Assembly: GCF_031143425.1 (NCBI RefSeq)
Contig: NC_090445.1
Location: 817,796,317 to 817,860,316, forward strand
From: Pleurodeles waltl
Taxonomy: Eukaryota; Chordata; Amphibia; Caudata; Salamandridae
DNA: 64,000 bases
Reading direction: 5' to 3'
In this document: positions 11,860 through 24,908 of the stretch, piece after piece
Numbering within the stretch: position 1 is the first letter of the stretch
How the letters are laid out: every line of letters begins with the position of its first letter
Made by a program: the position numbers and the translations under genes
Notes under the pieces: model-generated
Database searches by the model: none
The model's input: the letters and a program-made list of their open reading frames with translations, nothing else
Told to the model about the DNA's origin: nothing

Positions 11860-13670
11860 TGATCTGTGCTTAACCCGGTAGTAGCTGGACACAAAATCAG
11901 TCAGGTTTAACTTAGAGGCAATGTGTAAAGTATTTATGCAGCACTCAAACAGTAATAAAGTGAAAACACAACATAAGGCAATCTCACAGTAATTTAGAGA
12001 AATAAAAAATAGAGTACATTTTTATAAAATATTTGACATAATAACAACAAATATCCAACCAGTAGCACTGGAGTTATGAATTTTTAAAATTTACAGTGAA
12101 ACTTAGCGCCTAAAAGATCGTAGCTGTAACAGAGGACATTTAGACACGTAAAGTCAAAAGTTATGGCTGACTGAGATAGAGCACGGTTCGAATACAAAGA
12201 GTGGATTGTTCTAGTCTCTGCTTATCTTTAGACTTTTCTGTAAAAAGACTGTCTGAGAAGGTGAAGTTCAGCTGGGGGAGCCAGCAGTGTTCAAGGAGGA
12301 ATCATCGTCACTGGACGTAGTCATGTTGTAAATTTCTATATTCAGACTTAGGGCCTGATTTATAGTTTGGCAGATGGGGTTACTCAATCACAAATATGAC
12401 AGATATCCTACCCGCCATTTTAAAATCCCATTATATCCTATGGAAAATGTGATACGGCGGATGGCATATCCATCACGTTTGTGGCAGAGTAACCCGTCTG
12501 CCAAACTCTAAATCAGGCCCTTAGTCTCTTTGTTGGAAGTTAAAAATCTCCTGTTCTTGAAGCTGCATGTTGTAATTGGCAAGAGCTCCACGCAGCTGGA
12601 TAACTCTTCTGCAAAGAGCCACTGAACAAGATTTGCTGATGTGGAGAAGAAAGTAGCTGGAGCTGCCATGAAGTCAGGCTCACTGGTGATAAACCTTTTG
12701 CGGATTGACGAGCAGACAGGTCCCTGTTTCCTCTTGGTTCTAAGAGCACATTCTAGTCAAAAATGTTTGGGATTTGGCTATCTGGGCACCCTTAGCATCA
12801 CTTCCAAGGGCCCTGAACTGGAGTGGTGGTACTCGAATGTTCGGGACTCAATCAGGCAGTGTCCAGATGTGGATTCAAGATGGTTGGAGCCTTTTCTGTT
12901 CATAAGGCTCTGATCAGGAAGCCAGCCAAATAACCCTTGGAGTCACTTCTGGAAGTCCCAGGTCAAAGGAGAAGAATTACGACTCAAACATCAGAGCATA
13001 CCGCTGCACCTCAAAGTAAGCTTCAGTCAGCAGAGAAGCCCTCCTTGTTGAAGCCAAGCAGCCCATCTGAAGTACATAGCAGGCCAAAGCAGCAGGCTGT
13101 CATCTGAGTGTCCTTCTGCAGGTCCGGGAGTGAACTTGAGTGGGTCTGAGATTCCCTTTCTTATCCCTAATGCCTTCTTTAAAGGGAAAGAAGTTTCTAA
13201 AAGTTCTCCTTTCAAGTTACTTGGAATCCCTTTCCTCCCTGCCCTGGCTGCAGGCACAATGAACTAGTATGAAGTTCTTTGTATGAGAGCCTACTAATGT
13301 GAAAGTGGGGCAATGCCCAGCTCCACTCCACCATCCCGCCTCAGATAGCCCATCCAGGCACACCTAATTCCTCTATTATGTGACTGTCTGGAGGAAAATA
13401 CAAAGGCATACTGCCACTTACACTTAGTCATGTGACTGAGAAACAGGTTGCAAGCACTAAATGGCGGGGACAAGAAAATGGCAGCTTTCTAAAAGAGGCA
13501 TTTTCAGAATTGTGACTTAAAATCTGACTTTATCATTGAAAATGATTTAAACTTACAATTCTTCAGATATCAAATATGACTATCCTACCTATCCCAATCA
13601 AAAATTTGCACTTATACGCAATGAGGTAATCCAATTTTATCCTATGGGGGAGGTAGGCGTCACAGTAGAG
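11860..13670 (-). mobile_element. Diverged LTR related to the 41.7-48.9 kb element (solo or truncated)
   Basis: Reverse-complemented, this block aligns in order with the long LTR at 41712-43835. A CATAGGATAA-type segment near 13640 matches 42265. An AAATGCC plus TTTTAGAAAG segment near 13490-13510 matches 42410-42435. An AAATACTTTAC segment followed by a GAGGTTAA-like word near 11905-11935 matches 43665-43700. It is much more diverged than the two young LTRs are from each other. No internal coding region adjoins it, so it is probably a solo LTR. Exact ends were not resolved. A foldback MITE (12352-12522) is inserted in it. Confidence 0.6.
12352..12522. mobile_element. PIF/Harbinger-like MITE nested in LTR
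   Basis: The terminal inverted repeats begin GGGCCTGATTTA and continue through AGTTTGGCAGA, with the matching inverse at the right end. Both sides are flanked by TTA, the 3-bp target duplication typical of PIF/Harbinger elements. The interior is non-coding and nearly palindromic. The surrounding LTR sequence resumes on both sides. Confidence 0.75.
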
Positions 13671-14754
13671 AAAAATTATTTTGTGAGTCTTTAATGTTGC
13701 ACATGCTTCGACTCACCAACACAGATAAACATGTGCCTACACAGCTGCAGGAGCATGATGTATTTGTCACATGCCTCGAATGATTTATTGTTATATAAAA
13801 ACCCCACCTCTATCTGATTGTGATTTTAGTTAAGTTTAAACTTTTAGGCTGAATGTCAGTCTAAGATAGCTGCGTGTCAAAGTGAAAACTGAGGATTTCT
13901 TCCGAGATAGTAAATTTGAGACTGCAGGGGAAGTTGATAGCAAACTGTTCAGTTAAAATAGAACTAAAACATTGTGGTTGCACTTCCCTTTTCAGTTATC
14001 AGTTAAAAGCATAAAATAGTCCTTGCCAGATTAACTCTGGAACATATATGTTTTTGCTCTATATTCTTATACTTCTCACTTGTGGGAAACTATTTCGTGG
14101 TTTGTTGAAAATTGACAAGAAAACTATTTTTTTAGGCTTTTCAGAACTTTCTATATATAATGCACAGACATAGAGAGGGACTTTGGGTCAGCACTCTTCA
14201 TCCATTGCACAGTTAAGTTGGCATTCACACTTTACTCGTACCCATGATAGCAAACAGCCTGGGAAATTGGGTCCGCCTAATTGGCTTATTTGCTCATCTC
14301 ACTGTGAGTGACCAGATTTTGCTTGTGCACAATGTACTCATCTACTACAAACGGAGCCTCTTTGGTGCCATGAACTGGTTGGCCTTTCTGCCCTTTTTGT
14401 TAAACAAAATGCTGTTTCACTTCTCTTAACATGTCTTTTAGCTGGCTATTTTTGAAGACCTGTTGTGGATAATACCAATACTTGGAGTGGGCTTTCAATC
14501 AGCCTGCTGGTTATCGATGGTTGGTTTCTTGTCAGTCCCATTTGTTTGGTTCTATTCTATGGCTTTCCTTCCTCTTTTCACATTTGTCCCTCTGCTGAAG
14601 CATAGCATCTTTACCATCCTTTTCAATAGATGCCTTGTATCCTTGTATGATAAACAACAGGGAACTACTTTTAATCCTTTTCTTAGAGAACTCAATGGAA
14701 GTGCTTGTGTTTTCTAGCATTGAACTACTGAATATCAACAATATCGAGATATAA
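13671..14754. other. No gene seen; non-coding sequence
   Basis: Small open frames (61 and 84 codons) are hydrophobic but match nothing I recognise. Confidence 0.5.
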
Positions 14755-14958
14755 GAATATTGAGGACAGTATATCAAGGGGCAAAATATCAAAAGACAAG
14801 GTCATACACAGAAGTATAAATGTACTCTTCCTAGCTTCACACCTACATACCTTGAAGATATATGTACCATGTAAGTACGTATACATGGGGTTAGGTATCG
14901 AATATCTAGACCTACTTACTTGTTGATCATTTATTTTCGATATTCCGTCCTCAATATC
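14755..14958. mobile_element. Small palindromic MITE-like element
   Basis: Inverted ends of about 20 bp share ATATTGAGGAC then ATATC (left 14755-14775, right 14939-14958 inverted), with two or three mismatches. ATATC/GATAT words recur in the interior. No target duplication could be fixed and no coding sequence is present. Superfamily unknown. Confidence 0.55.
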
Positions 14959-17409
14959 ATGTCACATTGATTTTGTGGCTTTGATATTCTGGGTGCACAC
15001 TGTTTTCTTGCTCTCTGTCCCATGTGCTGCTTCCCTCTCACACCACTCCCCTGTATTCTTTGTATTGGTCTCCATTCATTCCAGCTCATTTATAGGAGTA
15101 CAGCAATATGTCCATTTTTGTCAGAATCTGATTAATGAGCAGACTTTAATGAACTGCTTTCATTTTTTCTCCTGCTTTCCAATGCACCAAAGGCCTGCAT
15201 TTATGGTGCTGATAAAGTGGAAGGCTGCTACGCTCAGCTGGCATTTGAAGCAGAGGATGTACCTACTGTGACTTAAATGTTGGCTCATAAACTTTCTCAC
15301 TGGGCTGCTGCAGAGCACCAAATGACTAGTGCATTTGTTTTAGTTCTGGTTCTTGGGGAACGTAAATTAGGCCTTTTTGAGATTCTTACACTACCTCGTT
15401 CATGGCCACAGACAATTGTTATGTATTTAAGTACTTGTAACTAGTCCTCTCTGATATTTTTGAGTGGGATAACATGTAACAGGCATTTTAAGTTACGTTC
15501 AGTTTCCTTTGTGAAAATTATTTGAAAAATAAGCATTGCCATTTATAAAAAATGTAAAATATTGAAATCAACATGCTGTATCGAGCTATCTTAATATAGT
15601 GTTTAATTTTCCTCCAGTATTTTTTTTTCTTTTACTTTTTTTTAAAGAATGCTTTACAATCAAACATTGGCAAAGCCAGTAGCTTGGCACTAGCTTTGTA
15701 ACGGTTACAACTACTAACTTTTTTAATGTTTTTGCAAGGACCCAACAGCACTGCTATCTGGATGCTCGCTGCAGCTCCCAGTGTGCCACAACTTTGATAG
15801 CCGTTTTTCAATTTGCTTCTCATTCTTTAGCATTTTTACTGTTCCACAATGGTCAACGAGTTCCCTTCAGCATTTCAGCCATTTTGGAACGATAAAGAAT
15901 AAAGAGAAAGCATTCAAAGATGCAGTGCCACAGTCAGTGTGTCATGAGCCATAGTGCAGGGAAGGATATAGGCCCTCTGGCTGCTGTTTGAGTTGTAAAA
16001 TACAGCAACGATCAGGATTTGGTGGGTCCCTCAATTCTATGGGTCCCAGTGGCACTGCTCGTATGGAAGCTACACCCCTGCGAAGATAGGTGCCTGGGCA
16101 TGTATATTAATGGGCACCATCCTAGTAAGTTGTTACATACTTTTTCTAAGATGGCTAACATGTTAAAAGCAACACATAAACCACCTTTGAAAATGTAAAC
16201 CACTAAAACGTACGCCAGAGGAAAAAAAGACCATTGGTAAAGTCAGTAGCTATGATGCCATAGTTCAAAGGACAGCCCTATTGGCTTTACGATCGCTTCA
16301 CTTAGCCTTCAATTTAAAAATAACTACACAAAAGCGCAATTATAAATGTTACAAGAAAGTCTAGCACTGACAACAAACTGTTTTCCCATATTGGTGCAAC
16401 TCTCTGCAGATACAGTAAGTATGCCAGAGGGATACATTTCCATATGCCAGTTGTGTGGCACTTATTGAAATCTTGGCTGTGAAAAACTGAATCGGTCTTT
16501 TTTTCCATGAAACCAGAACTTTTCAAGGTACTGCGATTTTCTAAATGTATTCTCCCAATTTTTTGAAACTCGAAATTGAGCCTTGAGAGGGGATGTTAAA
16601 AATAGCCTCTTCTAAACCCCTAGGATTCAGGCTGAGAATGTGGTTTTAAGCAGAGGTATTTTAGTGTTAGGCACTTAATGAAAGACGAAGTAAGACACGA
16701 TCATTGACAAATTGTGTTTGGCGGGAATAATCACTTTTGCGGTTATCGCAGTAGGATTCGTACTGTGCGATTCTCTACAGGGGCAAGTAGCGGCCTACGG
16801 ATGCCATAATACTCATGCCACTTCATCTACCTGCGCCCAATGAGGCATAGTGATAGGTACAAGCCTAATAGGCTTGCCAATGATCACAAATCCTAGCACT
16901 CCTTTAGGGATAGGAATGTAGTCTGGTGGTTTCCTGTTCATGGCTTTCATGGGCAAATCATGTCCTCCTTGCATCAGCCTTGCACCAAGACAACTACCAT
17001 AGTGAGATGAGGTATGCGTCAGACGCAAAGCTATGTGCATCTCTATTTTAACATTTTGGACTGGACATTAGATCGGTTTTTTTTGTTTTAATGAGCCCTT
17101 TGGACGTATTGTGTGCATGCAAAAAAATCACTTATTTGTGCAAGCCCAAAAGTTAATATTTTTTTTTCTTTTTAATCTGATGCTTGGTGTGGAAGGTTCT
17201 TGTAGATAGGTATCATTACTTACAAATATCACACCTTCTGAATCTGAGCTCTAGATATAAGATTTAAACTAGGATTTCTTACACAATGTACCTATTTCTA
17301 TGAGATTGGTAGATGTACTTAATCCAAGCACAATATACACTTGTGATGGTTTAACACAGGAAATCGTTTCTCGTTATCTTTTGCACTGTGCTAGCTGAGT
17401 ACTGCTAAG
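14959..17409. other. No gene seen; non-coding sequence
   Basis: Open frames do not exceed 98 codons and show no motifs. T-rich runs lie near 15615-15645. Confidence 0.5.
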
Positions 17410-20400
17410 GCCCAAATTTATCACATCATTTACTGCGTCCATATTCAATTCGGGATACAAAGTCCTCGCTAACTGTGTAAATCTGCAGAGTTCCCAACTG
17501 AGCCATGTGTTGTGCTGCTATCCATCCTGCTCGCAGGCGGTTTTAGTGGCACAATAGCACAAAAAGTCCAAACAACTCGTATAACAAAATGATAAAATAT
17601 CAAACGTGAACGAGTGAGTATCGCTTTGTTTTAACTTGAAGGCTTATGCATACAAGTAAGTGTATCGTGCAATTCAAACGATGAATTTAATGCCATGCTC
17701 TCGTAGTATATTTTATCACCCCTGGCTGTGGGTACTAATGATGACTTTAAAACGGCAATTAATTTTACAGTGCCAGGCTGCTTTTATGTAGGATTTAGAA
17801 TATCGGTTTTAGTTGAGATGTTTTTATTTATCTATGTGTGATTTATAATAAATGTTATAATGCCCATTTGCCCGAGTCCAGCAAAATAAATGTGAGGATT
17901 TGAAGCATTTTCAGCAATGTATGTTTTTTGTTTGAAAGTGTCTTTGCTCTTGAACCAAAGGAACGTCTAGTTGCTCAATCTAGTGCTTCAAGTTGTTGAA
18001 AGTAATGCCGCCCACCTGAACCACAGACATAGATGAGTCAACTGAGTCACCTCATTCTCTAACAGTCTCGCGCCCCACTGCGACCGCAGCTTTTTTTGCA
18101 CTGACATATGTTACTTGCAAGATCGGCTTCATGGAGACGCATTTTGATTTCAAAGGCACACTCACCCTTTTCCATTAAACTTTCTACCCACTGAAAATGC
18201 CTTGCAATGAATGTGCAAGACAGAAAAACTCGACCTGCTCAGTTGCCGCTCTGTAGCAACCTACCGCCCTCCTTTTTGAGGACGTCAGATCTCCCGCGCT
18301 GTCAGACCTCCAGCAGAAACAAATTGAATTACAGTGCTCACCAAATTTTAGTTGTCTTCTTCTGCCATGTACCAGCGTCTCTCTTCCTCAGCACCCACTA
18401 GATGTACTGTACACTCTACTAACATCACACATCTCCTAATGTGGCATATTTGTTGAATAACTCTGTTCAAAGTGCTCTACAGCCCATGGGAATTATGTTA
18501 GGTGATTAAAATCGTGCTACACCGGTTTGGCTTATTTGTGGTATTCCATGTAAAATTCAGCCAAATAATGGCTTCTTGGGATAGTGGATCCACCGTGGTG
18601 GATGTAAATATGTTGATTGACCTTTTATATAGAACTGACACCCCGATGTCTCAGTGTAGTGCTAGCACGTTACCATTACTCAACGCAATAGACTTGATAT
18701 TACTTTTATTTAACAAAAACATGAAAACCAAAAAAAATGAAATCAGCACACCAACTATAGTACCGAGACCCATAGAGAAGATTACATTCTTGAGTCCTGC
18801 TAATCCAGCCTTATTTTTCACGTTCAACACTTGATGTTTTTGTTGTAGAGTCTACTTCTTTAAACCCTGAAGTGGTAAGGAATAATACACATTTTAGAAA
18901 ATACGTAAACACTTCATTTTTCTCCAAATTTACAAAGATTTAGATACGTTCTTGGTTACTCCACTCTTGAAGTGATTGTTCTCTATTTCTGATCTATCAG
19001 GGCCATGAAGACTCTTTCACCTTGAAGTCAGTGCAATTGCAGGTCTAGCAATATAGTTAACAAAATATCATAATGTAAGCTTTCATGGCTGTGCATTAGA
19101 TAACATCCTCGATATAATGGAATCTTGAGTCGGCCCATCTTAATTACATTCTTGCAACCCACAGTTCTGTTCAGCTGGAGCTAAATGATGCCTATCAAGC
19201 TGTTCTCTTATGTTTATTGTTTTGAATCCTTACATCAGTATCACCAAAAGGCGTTGCAACATCAGCCTTCACTTAAGCCTTAAAATAGCATCAGATAACG
19301 CCCTGAGCAGAATGAATTGTCCTTAATCTGTCACCAGCAACACGCCCTCAACATACCTTGCAGCTGCACTAGAACGACCTAAATTGCCCTGAAAAAACAA
19401 CATCAGATCTTGCTAACACCTGCAAGGATTACCCTCATTTAAATGCAACTGTCAAATATTACTCACCTACGTAATGATAAACTAGTTGGTCATCGTTTAT
19501 GCACTCAGAGACACCGGAGTATCTCTGTTTTTCACAGGGATCTTCCAGAATTTCACAGTAAAAAACTCGCAGGCGCTGCTTTTTGAGACTACTGCAATTT
19601 TTGGGAATTTACTTTTTTACGGATTATAAAGCTGTGCAAAGCTATCTGAACTTAAAGACAGTTTTTATAGTGTACCCGAAATGAATGCCTTGCTTGATGC
19701 TTTTCCATTCGATTCACTAGATAAGTTTGTAAAGATTTTAGCTTTGTTTTATTGGTCTATTTCATACTTATTTCACTTTATAGATTTTGCATGCGTATAT
19801 ATTATTTTCTACAGCACCCAGTCACCACTGGCCTGGCCCTTACTAAACCAGTATGCTTATAAAATGTCAAGGAGTGAGCATAATGTTAAGTCAAAGAAAA
19901 CACTGGAATTATGGATAGCTGTTTTGTGAACCACAGACACGTTTTGTGGGAACGCTGGTAGAACATTCTCGCAGTGCTATTTATGTCTCCACACCCCCCA
20001 CCCCACTCCCTCCAACAATATTTATTCACTGAACAGGGAACAGCTAAACAGCTCCAGTCTATTATGCTCTAAAGTGTACCCATTTCTCAAAATCGAAATG
20101 TGGTTAGCAGATGGTGGTCACCTGCTCTACACTGAACAAATCTCACAACATATGTAATCTTCACAAGCAGCCATCCAAGCATCACTTGAAGAGGATTGTC
20201 CGTCATTTTCAATGACTCCTTAGAAATGAAAAGTTTCAAGACTGTCACTACAGACAGTAAATTAATTTTAATAGACTGTTCACTCACACCTCTCTGCGCT
20301 TGCTCATTTACGCTGATTCACAGACCACCACAAACAACAGAGCTTTTACAGACACCTTGCCATCTTAAACTACCTCAATGTCTGCATTCTGGATGAACTG

Positions 20401-21207
20401 AGCGTGTGGCTCACTTACACTAATCTCTCACTGCCAAGAACCATTGTGACAAATCAATACGCTATTAACTTCACCAGACACACCTCCTGGCCTACACTAA
20501 TGGCCAGTTAACCCTTGAACACAATTCCCTTGCCTCCTAGTCTTATCACACCAACAGGAAACCTTTCTTCTTCTGACCTAACCTAAGACCTTTTGGCCTA
20601 ACAAAGAGATAATGAAGATGGAACAGAAATCGCTAGATATCCAAGTCCATGGAAGAAATCTAACAATCCAACAAAAATGATCTCCAATGACTAAGCATGT
20701 TCTACAGGAGATCCCTAATCAAGGAAAACACTAAAACAACTAGATCAGTGCCAAAAGCCCAACCACTATATATGGTAGGATCCTCAAAAAATTCTGAAAT
20801 CCTGAAGGTGCCATCAGAAAGAGGTCTCATTCTCAAACATTCTCATCCTGATCACAGACCACTTATTTCTAAAGCCAAAATGCTGTAAAACACCCCATGA
20901 GCCAAAATAAGGCTGCAAAACGACACAGTTCAACAGTCTAGAGGCCCAACTCTAGTTCTCCTAATTCAAAGATCTGATCAAGACTAGTGGGCCTGTAGGC
21001 TTCCCATAACACCCCTGCCCTGCGTAAACCTTCAAGATAATTATACCCTCATTGACTGCTGTCAGCTCTGCTCAGAACATTTTACTATGAGGGGTCGCGC
21101 AACCTGAAAAGGTAATTCCCACTTCCACCTTTATTCTGGACTTGCTTGTTAAAGTACCTTCTGTCCATGACTCAATCGTTCCCCCATCGCTATTTTCTCT
21201 TGCGCTT
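17410..21207. other. No gene seen; non-coding sequence with possible MITE end
   Basis: TAAGGCCCAAATTTA at about 17408 resembles the termini of the GGCCC-type foldback elements elsewhere in this window, but I could not find a matching inverse end. Open frames up to 110 codons have no recognisable content. Confidence 0.45.
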
Positions 21208-21374
21208 TGTAGTGTCTCATGAGTTAGAGATGATGGGACTGTAGAACAGCGATGTAAGTGTTCAGGTGTAGTGAATATAATTAATGATCTAGAATGTTGT
21301 GTTTGGGTTACACGCTGAGTAATAACGACTTGTAAAATGAATCTAAGTGTGTGGCATAATCATTTATAAGTACA
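21208..21374 (+). repeat. 5' LTR of Ty3/Gypsy-like element
   Basis: It starts TGTAGTG and ends near TACA. It aligns with 27321-27504 across the whole length, sharing TGTAGAAC, a GTAAGTGTTC-like word, GAATTAATGAT-like sequence and a TGTGTGG word, with about 20 bp missing from the 5' copy. An internal ACTGGCAATGAG motif shortly downstream resembles the post-LTR sequence common in this Gypsy group. No target duplication is visible. Confidence 0.7.
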
Positions 21375-21404
21375 GAGGATTGGAAGGAAGCTACAACTGG
21401 CAAT

Positions 21405-21960
21405 GAGAATGGGATGAATGGAGCAAGTCCCAGCGTGCATCTAACATCGCCGAAGCGGGCTCTGCTCTCAACAGCAGAAACATCCACTGGTTATAGTGCC
21501 ATCTTCTTGAAATCACCACTTCAATTCGATACTGCAAAGAAGCAGAATATTAGCACCAGATGGACTGTCTGGATTGAAACTTTTGATGATTTCATTATTG
21601 CCCTGGAAGAAGCTGATGAGAAAAGGACTTATCAGTTATATTAAGAATCTTGCAGGTGAAGGAGTAAAAGAAGAAATAAAGAAAATACCACATGCTGATG
21701 AAGTCTCATACCGTCAAATCAAAGAAGCACTAAATATCAAGTTCATTCCAATGCCAAATTTTGATTAAAAAAGATAAATTTTCAACCAGGAAAGACAGAA
21801 AGTTGGTGAAAGGATCAACAAATTTGTTGAAAGACTTGATACGCCTATCAAACATTGTAAGTTCAGTTAATTGAATGTTGAAGAAGCCATGTGTCTTAGA
21901 GTTATAGACGGATGTTTATCAGATTTAGTCAGATGACCAGACCAATGCTGAGAAAAACAC
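21405..21960 (+). pseudogene. Ty3/Gypsy gag N-terminal half (frameshifted)
   Basis: Overlapping frames encode gag-like sequence. A W-x-x-W plus F-x-x-F region (21540-21610) is followed, after a shift, by a segment near 21780-21920. That segment reads ERINKFVERLDT and then a VIDGCLSDLVR motif, both typical of Gypsy capsid. Several stops and shifts break it. Gag would have formed the particle that packages element RNA. A foldback element interrupts it at about 21961. Confidence 0.7.
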
Positions 21961-21963
21961 TAA

Positions 21964-22430
21964 GGCCCATATTTACAAAAAAATGAAGCACCATGGCACT
22001 GCAAGCCAGCTTGCTCTGCCATGCTGCACCATTAGGAAAGTACAGGGATGCATCATATTTTACAGCAAAATGCAGCACACATAGAAAGAGCAAAAAACAA
22101 GGAGAAATAAATTTATTTCTCCTCCTTCGTTGTACCACTTTTATACCACCCGGGGTTGGAATTTGACACATTCGTAGCCTTGTAAATCTGAGAAGGCGTC
22201 AGTGTACATGGGTGTTGTAGGGGAACACCCACAGCAACACCCATGGAACACCCCTTTTTCACAGAGTCATGAGTGGAAGGAGGCCATATTTACAAGGCCA
22301 TGAAGAGCCACACAAGGTGGCTTTACTTGGCCTTGCAAATATGTACTGGCACATTGCGCCAGAGCGTCACAAACGTTATGCTCCAGCAGCGCTGGTGTGC
22401 CGCAGGAGCATTTTAAATATGCCCCTTGGT
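21964..22430. mobile_element. Harbinger-like MITE inserted in Gypsy gag
   Basis: The left end GGCCCATATTTA and the right end inverted, GGGGCATATTTA, agree at about 10 of 12 positions. Flanks read TAA (21961-21963) and TTG, possibly a decayed TWA-type duplication. Gag coding similarity stops at the left edge and resumes at the right edge, which supports a nested insertion. Confidence 0.6.
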
Positions 22431-22836
22431 CTGGAGCGAGTACTCATGGCTGTCAGAGCTGAGGAATGTGAAGACAGACAAGCTGCTGACATGGAGACCG
22501 AAGGTGCCCAAAGTGAGTTAATCATGTACATGAAAAGTAAGCAGAAACACAAGGCTGAAGGACACAAACTGATGGCTCCAAAGAAAAAGAAAGTGTGCTT
22601 CAGACACAGACTTACATTGCCACATGAAGGTACATTTCCTGCCATCGGACAAGTATGTAAGGGCTGTGGAAAAGAGAACCATTTTGTAATGGTTTGCATG
22701 GTGAAAGAAAAAACAAGTGTGTTAAGCAGAAAAAACAAAATAGACGTTCGAAAGTTCCAGAAGCGATCTTCTACTCACGCCAGTAAGGCCAAGCAACAAC
22801 ATCAGCTGAGGCAAATCCACACTGAATTAAGCTGAT
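22431..22836 (+). pseudogene. Ty3/Gypsy gag C-terminal half with zinc knuckle
   Basis: The open frame resumes gag after the nested MITE. An acidic AEECEDRQAADMET segment leads to a basic stretch, then a damaged cysteine cluster (CFRH..PHEG..) and an intact CCHC knuckle, CKGCGKENHFVMVC, spaced CX2CX4HX4C. The knuckle would bind RNA. The frame ends with a stop after about 135 codons. Confidence 0.75.
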
Positions 22837-23029
22837 CGTTTAAATCTTCGCCCATGAGTTTTTTGGTGTCACTTTAAAGCAACAGTGAAGAAGATGGATG
22901 TTCAATGGCAATTTTCACCTGATAGAAACATATGCATGTCGAACTGGCTGCAAGCAAGGACAAAGGCAAGTAAAAAAAAGTTGACAAGTCATATTCACAA
23001 AAGTCATTCAAGCATTGTCCTAAAATTAA

Positions 23030-23120
23030 CCTAAAAGTGAACTGTTGCTCCATGCCTAATATTATAGACAGTAGTGCGTTGATAACCATTATGCCTTTAG
23101 AGAAGTACCCTGACTCCAAG
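23030..23120 (+). pseudogene. Gypsy aspartic protease remnant
   Basis: The frame contains IIDSSALITIMPLEKY, which sits where the D-[ST]-G-A active-site loop and following helix of a retropepsin are expected. The Gly of the loop is replaced, so activity is unlikely. It precedes the RT region in the normal Gypsy order. Confidence 0.55.
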
Positions 23121-23369
23121 GCCCGTCTCTCATCATCGAGGACTAAAGTGTATACATGGGTTGCATCAACTCCATTAAAAAGTCAAGGTTCATCCTTAGA
23201 AACCATGAAACACAAAAATACAAAAGTACAAGCACCCAGTCACGTACTTCAGGGTACTGTGTCAAATGCCTGTTCACTCTGCTTCAGTGCTGATGCTGAA
23301 ATGGGACTGATATCTGTAAACTATAACATAAATGCTCATCACAAAGTAGTGAGTCAGTTTCCATCATTG

Positions 23370-24070
23370 CTTCATGGATTAGAAAAACTTAAGACCAGGA
23401 AAATACAACTGCATATTAATAAAGATGTTCATTCTGTTGCTCAAAGACATTGTCAAATTGTATTTCATTTGCAGGAAACTGTTGAAAAAAAACTTAAGAC
23501 CTTACTAAAGCAAGATATCATTGGTCCTATACCATAGGTTTCATTCACAGTGTTAGTGCCCAAAAAGGACCGCGAAGGAACTGTATGCATTTGTGTTGAT
23601 ATGTGTCAAGCTAACAAGACAATTGAAAGATAACAACATCCAGGTCTACACATTGTGACATGATTACAATGCTAAATGCTGCCAAGGTCTTCTCTTGCCT
23701 TGTTCTGATCAAATGGTATAATCAATTGGAACTTGAAGAAAATTTCAGGAACATTACTTCTATTTCTACTCACATTGGTTTGTTGAGATATAAAAGATTA
23801 TGTGTCATCAGCTGCAGAACTTTTTCAAGTTGTCAGTTGACATATAATATAGCCTGTCACAAATGCTTTCAATTACAGTGAAGACATATTGGTCTTTGGG
23901 GCCACACAAACAAAATGGTAAAGCTCTTTCACAAGTTTGTAGATTAGTTACTTATGCAGGTCTAACCTTGAATGCAGAAAAGTGTGAATTCCACAAAACA
24001 AGACTCAAATTCTTTGGCCATATTTTCTCTGATGGGGAATGACTCTAGATCCGGCCAAGGTACCAGGCGC
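23370..24070 (+). pseudogene. Gypsy reverse transcriptase, 5' part
   Basis: From about 23400 the frame matches the RT N-terminus of this Gypsy group (INKDVHSVAQRH, then LKQDIIGPIP). Decayed blocks follow: VPKKDREGT and ICVDM near 23560-23605, and a YSEDILVFG box near 23875-23900 in place of YxDDIL. The last element residues are FFGHIFSDGE and LDPAKV at about 24010-24060. At least four frameshifts or stops are present. A retroviral LTR follows abruptly at 24071. Confidence 0.75.
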
Positions 24071-24864
24071 TGAAGAACCAGAACCTTATGGGCCTGGCGG
24101 CGCAGGGTACGCCTGAAATCTCCTTGGATTCACCTGCCTCAACTAACAGAGACACGGGACACTCTGTCAGGCGTAAAAGATCAGATTTTATTAGCTGCAG
24201 CTAGTACAGTTGTCCAAGAAGTACACAAGGTATGTTCTCAGGAGACTGCCACTTTACTTTGTGGCGCACAATCTTATATACCGTATAAAAACCATTTATT
24301 AACTACATACACTCCCAGAACACATAGAAAGGAGCCAGTAAGAATAATGTAAAGATAGAACAGAGCCAATAGAAATGTCGGAAAACAAGACAGCACCAAT
24401 AGAAGGAATTGGAAAACAAAGTATCAAGTGACTTAAGGTTGCCTCCCCTCCAGCTGTGTTTGTCACCCCTCCCTTGAACTAATTCATTAACCGATCCACA
24501 ACGAAGTTGCATGTGGTGCAATAAGTTTGTGTGCGTTCGGAGGACAGTTGTGAAATGAGAGAATACTAGCAAAGGACAGCGAAGGCCAGACGATAAGATA
24601 AGATCGGCGGAGAATAGTGTGAGCCTACAGATAGTTGAAACAAGGATTAGAAAACCAGACAGGGATTAGTGTACTCGGTCAGACCTTAATACCAGCCTTG
24701 TAAAGATAGAGGCAGAAGGCTGTTTTGAACACCATGTTGCAGAATAAGCAGAAAAGGCAGAATGGACTTCGTTCGCTGTGCTGCCTGAGTGAAGGCAACA
24801 TAAAATGGCGGCGGGCCACAAAATGGCGGGTCGATACGATCGTATTAAAAATCGAATTTCCTCA
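24071..24864 (-). repeat. Retroviral 3' LTR (endogenous retrovirus fragment, minus strand)
   Basis: On the minus strand it begins TGAGGAAATT just after a polypurine tract and ends TTCTTCA. The ends are therefore imperfect inverses (TGAGGAA and TTCTTCA). Within it, minus-strand order is promoter-like TATATAAG (about 24275), then an AATAAA signal near 24190, then a short U5. The length is 794 bp. It lies directly 3' of an env reading frame in the correct order for a provirus 3' end. The left flank is Gypsy RT sequence. Confidence 0.7.
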
Positions 24865-24866
24865 GA

Positions 24867-24876
24867 CCCTCCTTTT
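24867..24876 (-). other. Polypurine tract of the retroviral fragment
   Basis: Minus-strand AAAAGGAGGG lies two bases before the LTR start and about 30 bases after the env stop codon, the usual place for plus-strand priming. Confidence 0.65.
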
Positions 24877-24908
24877 GCCAGAACTCAGGCAAGATACACA
24901 AACTCATG

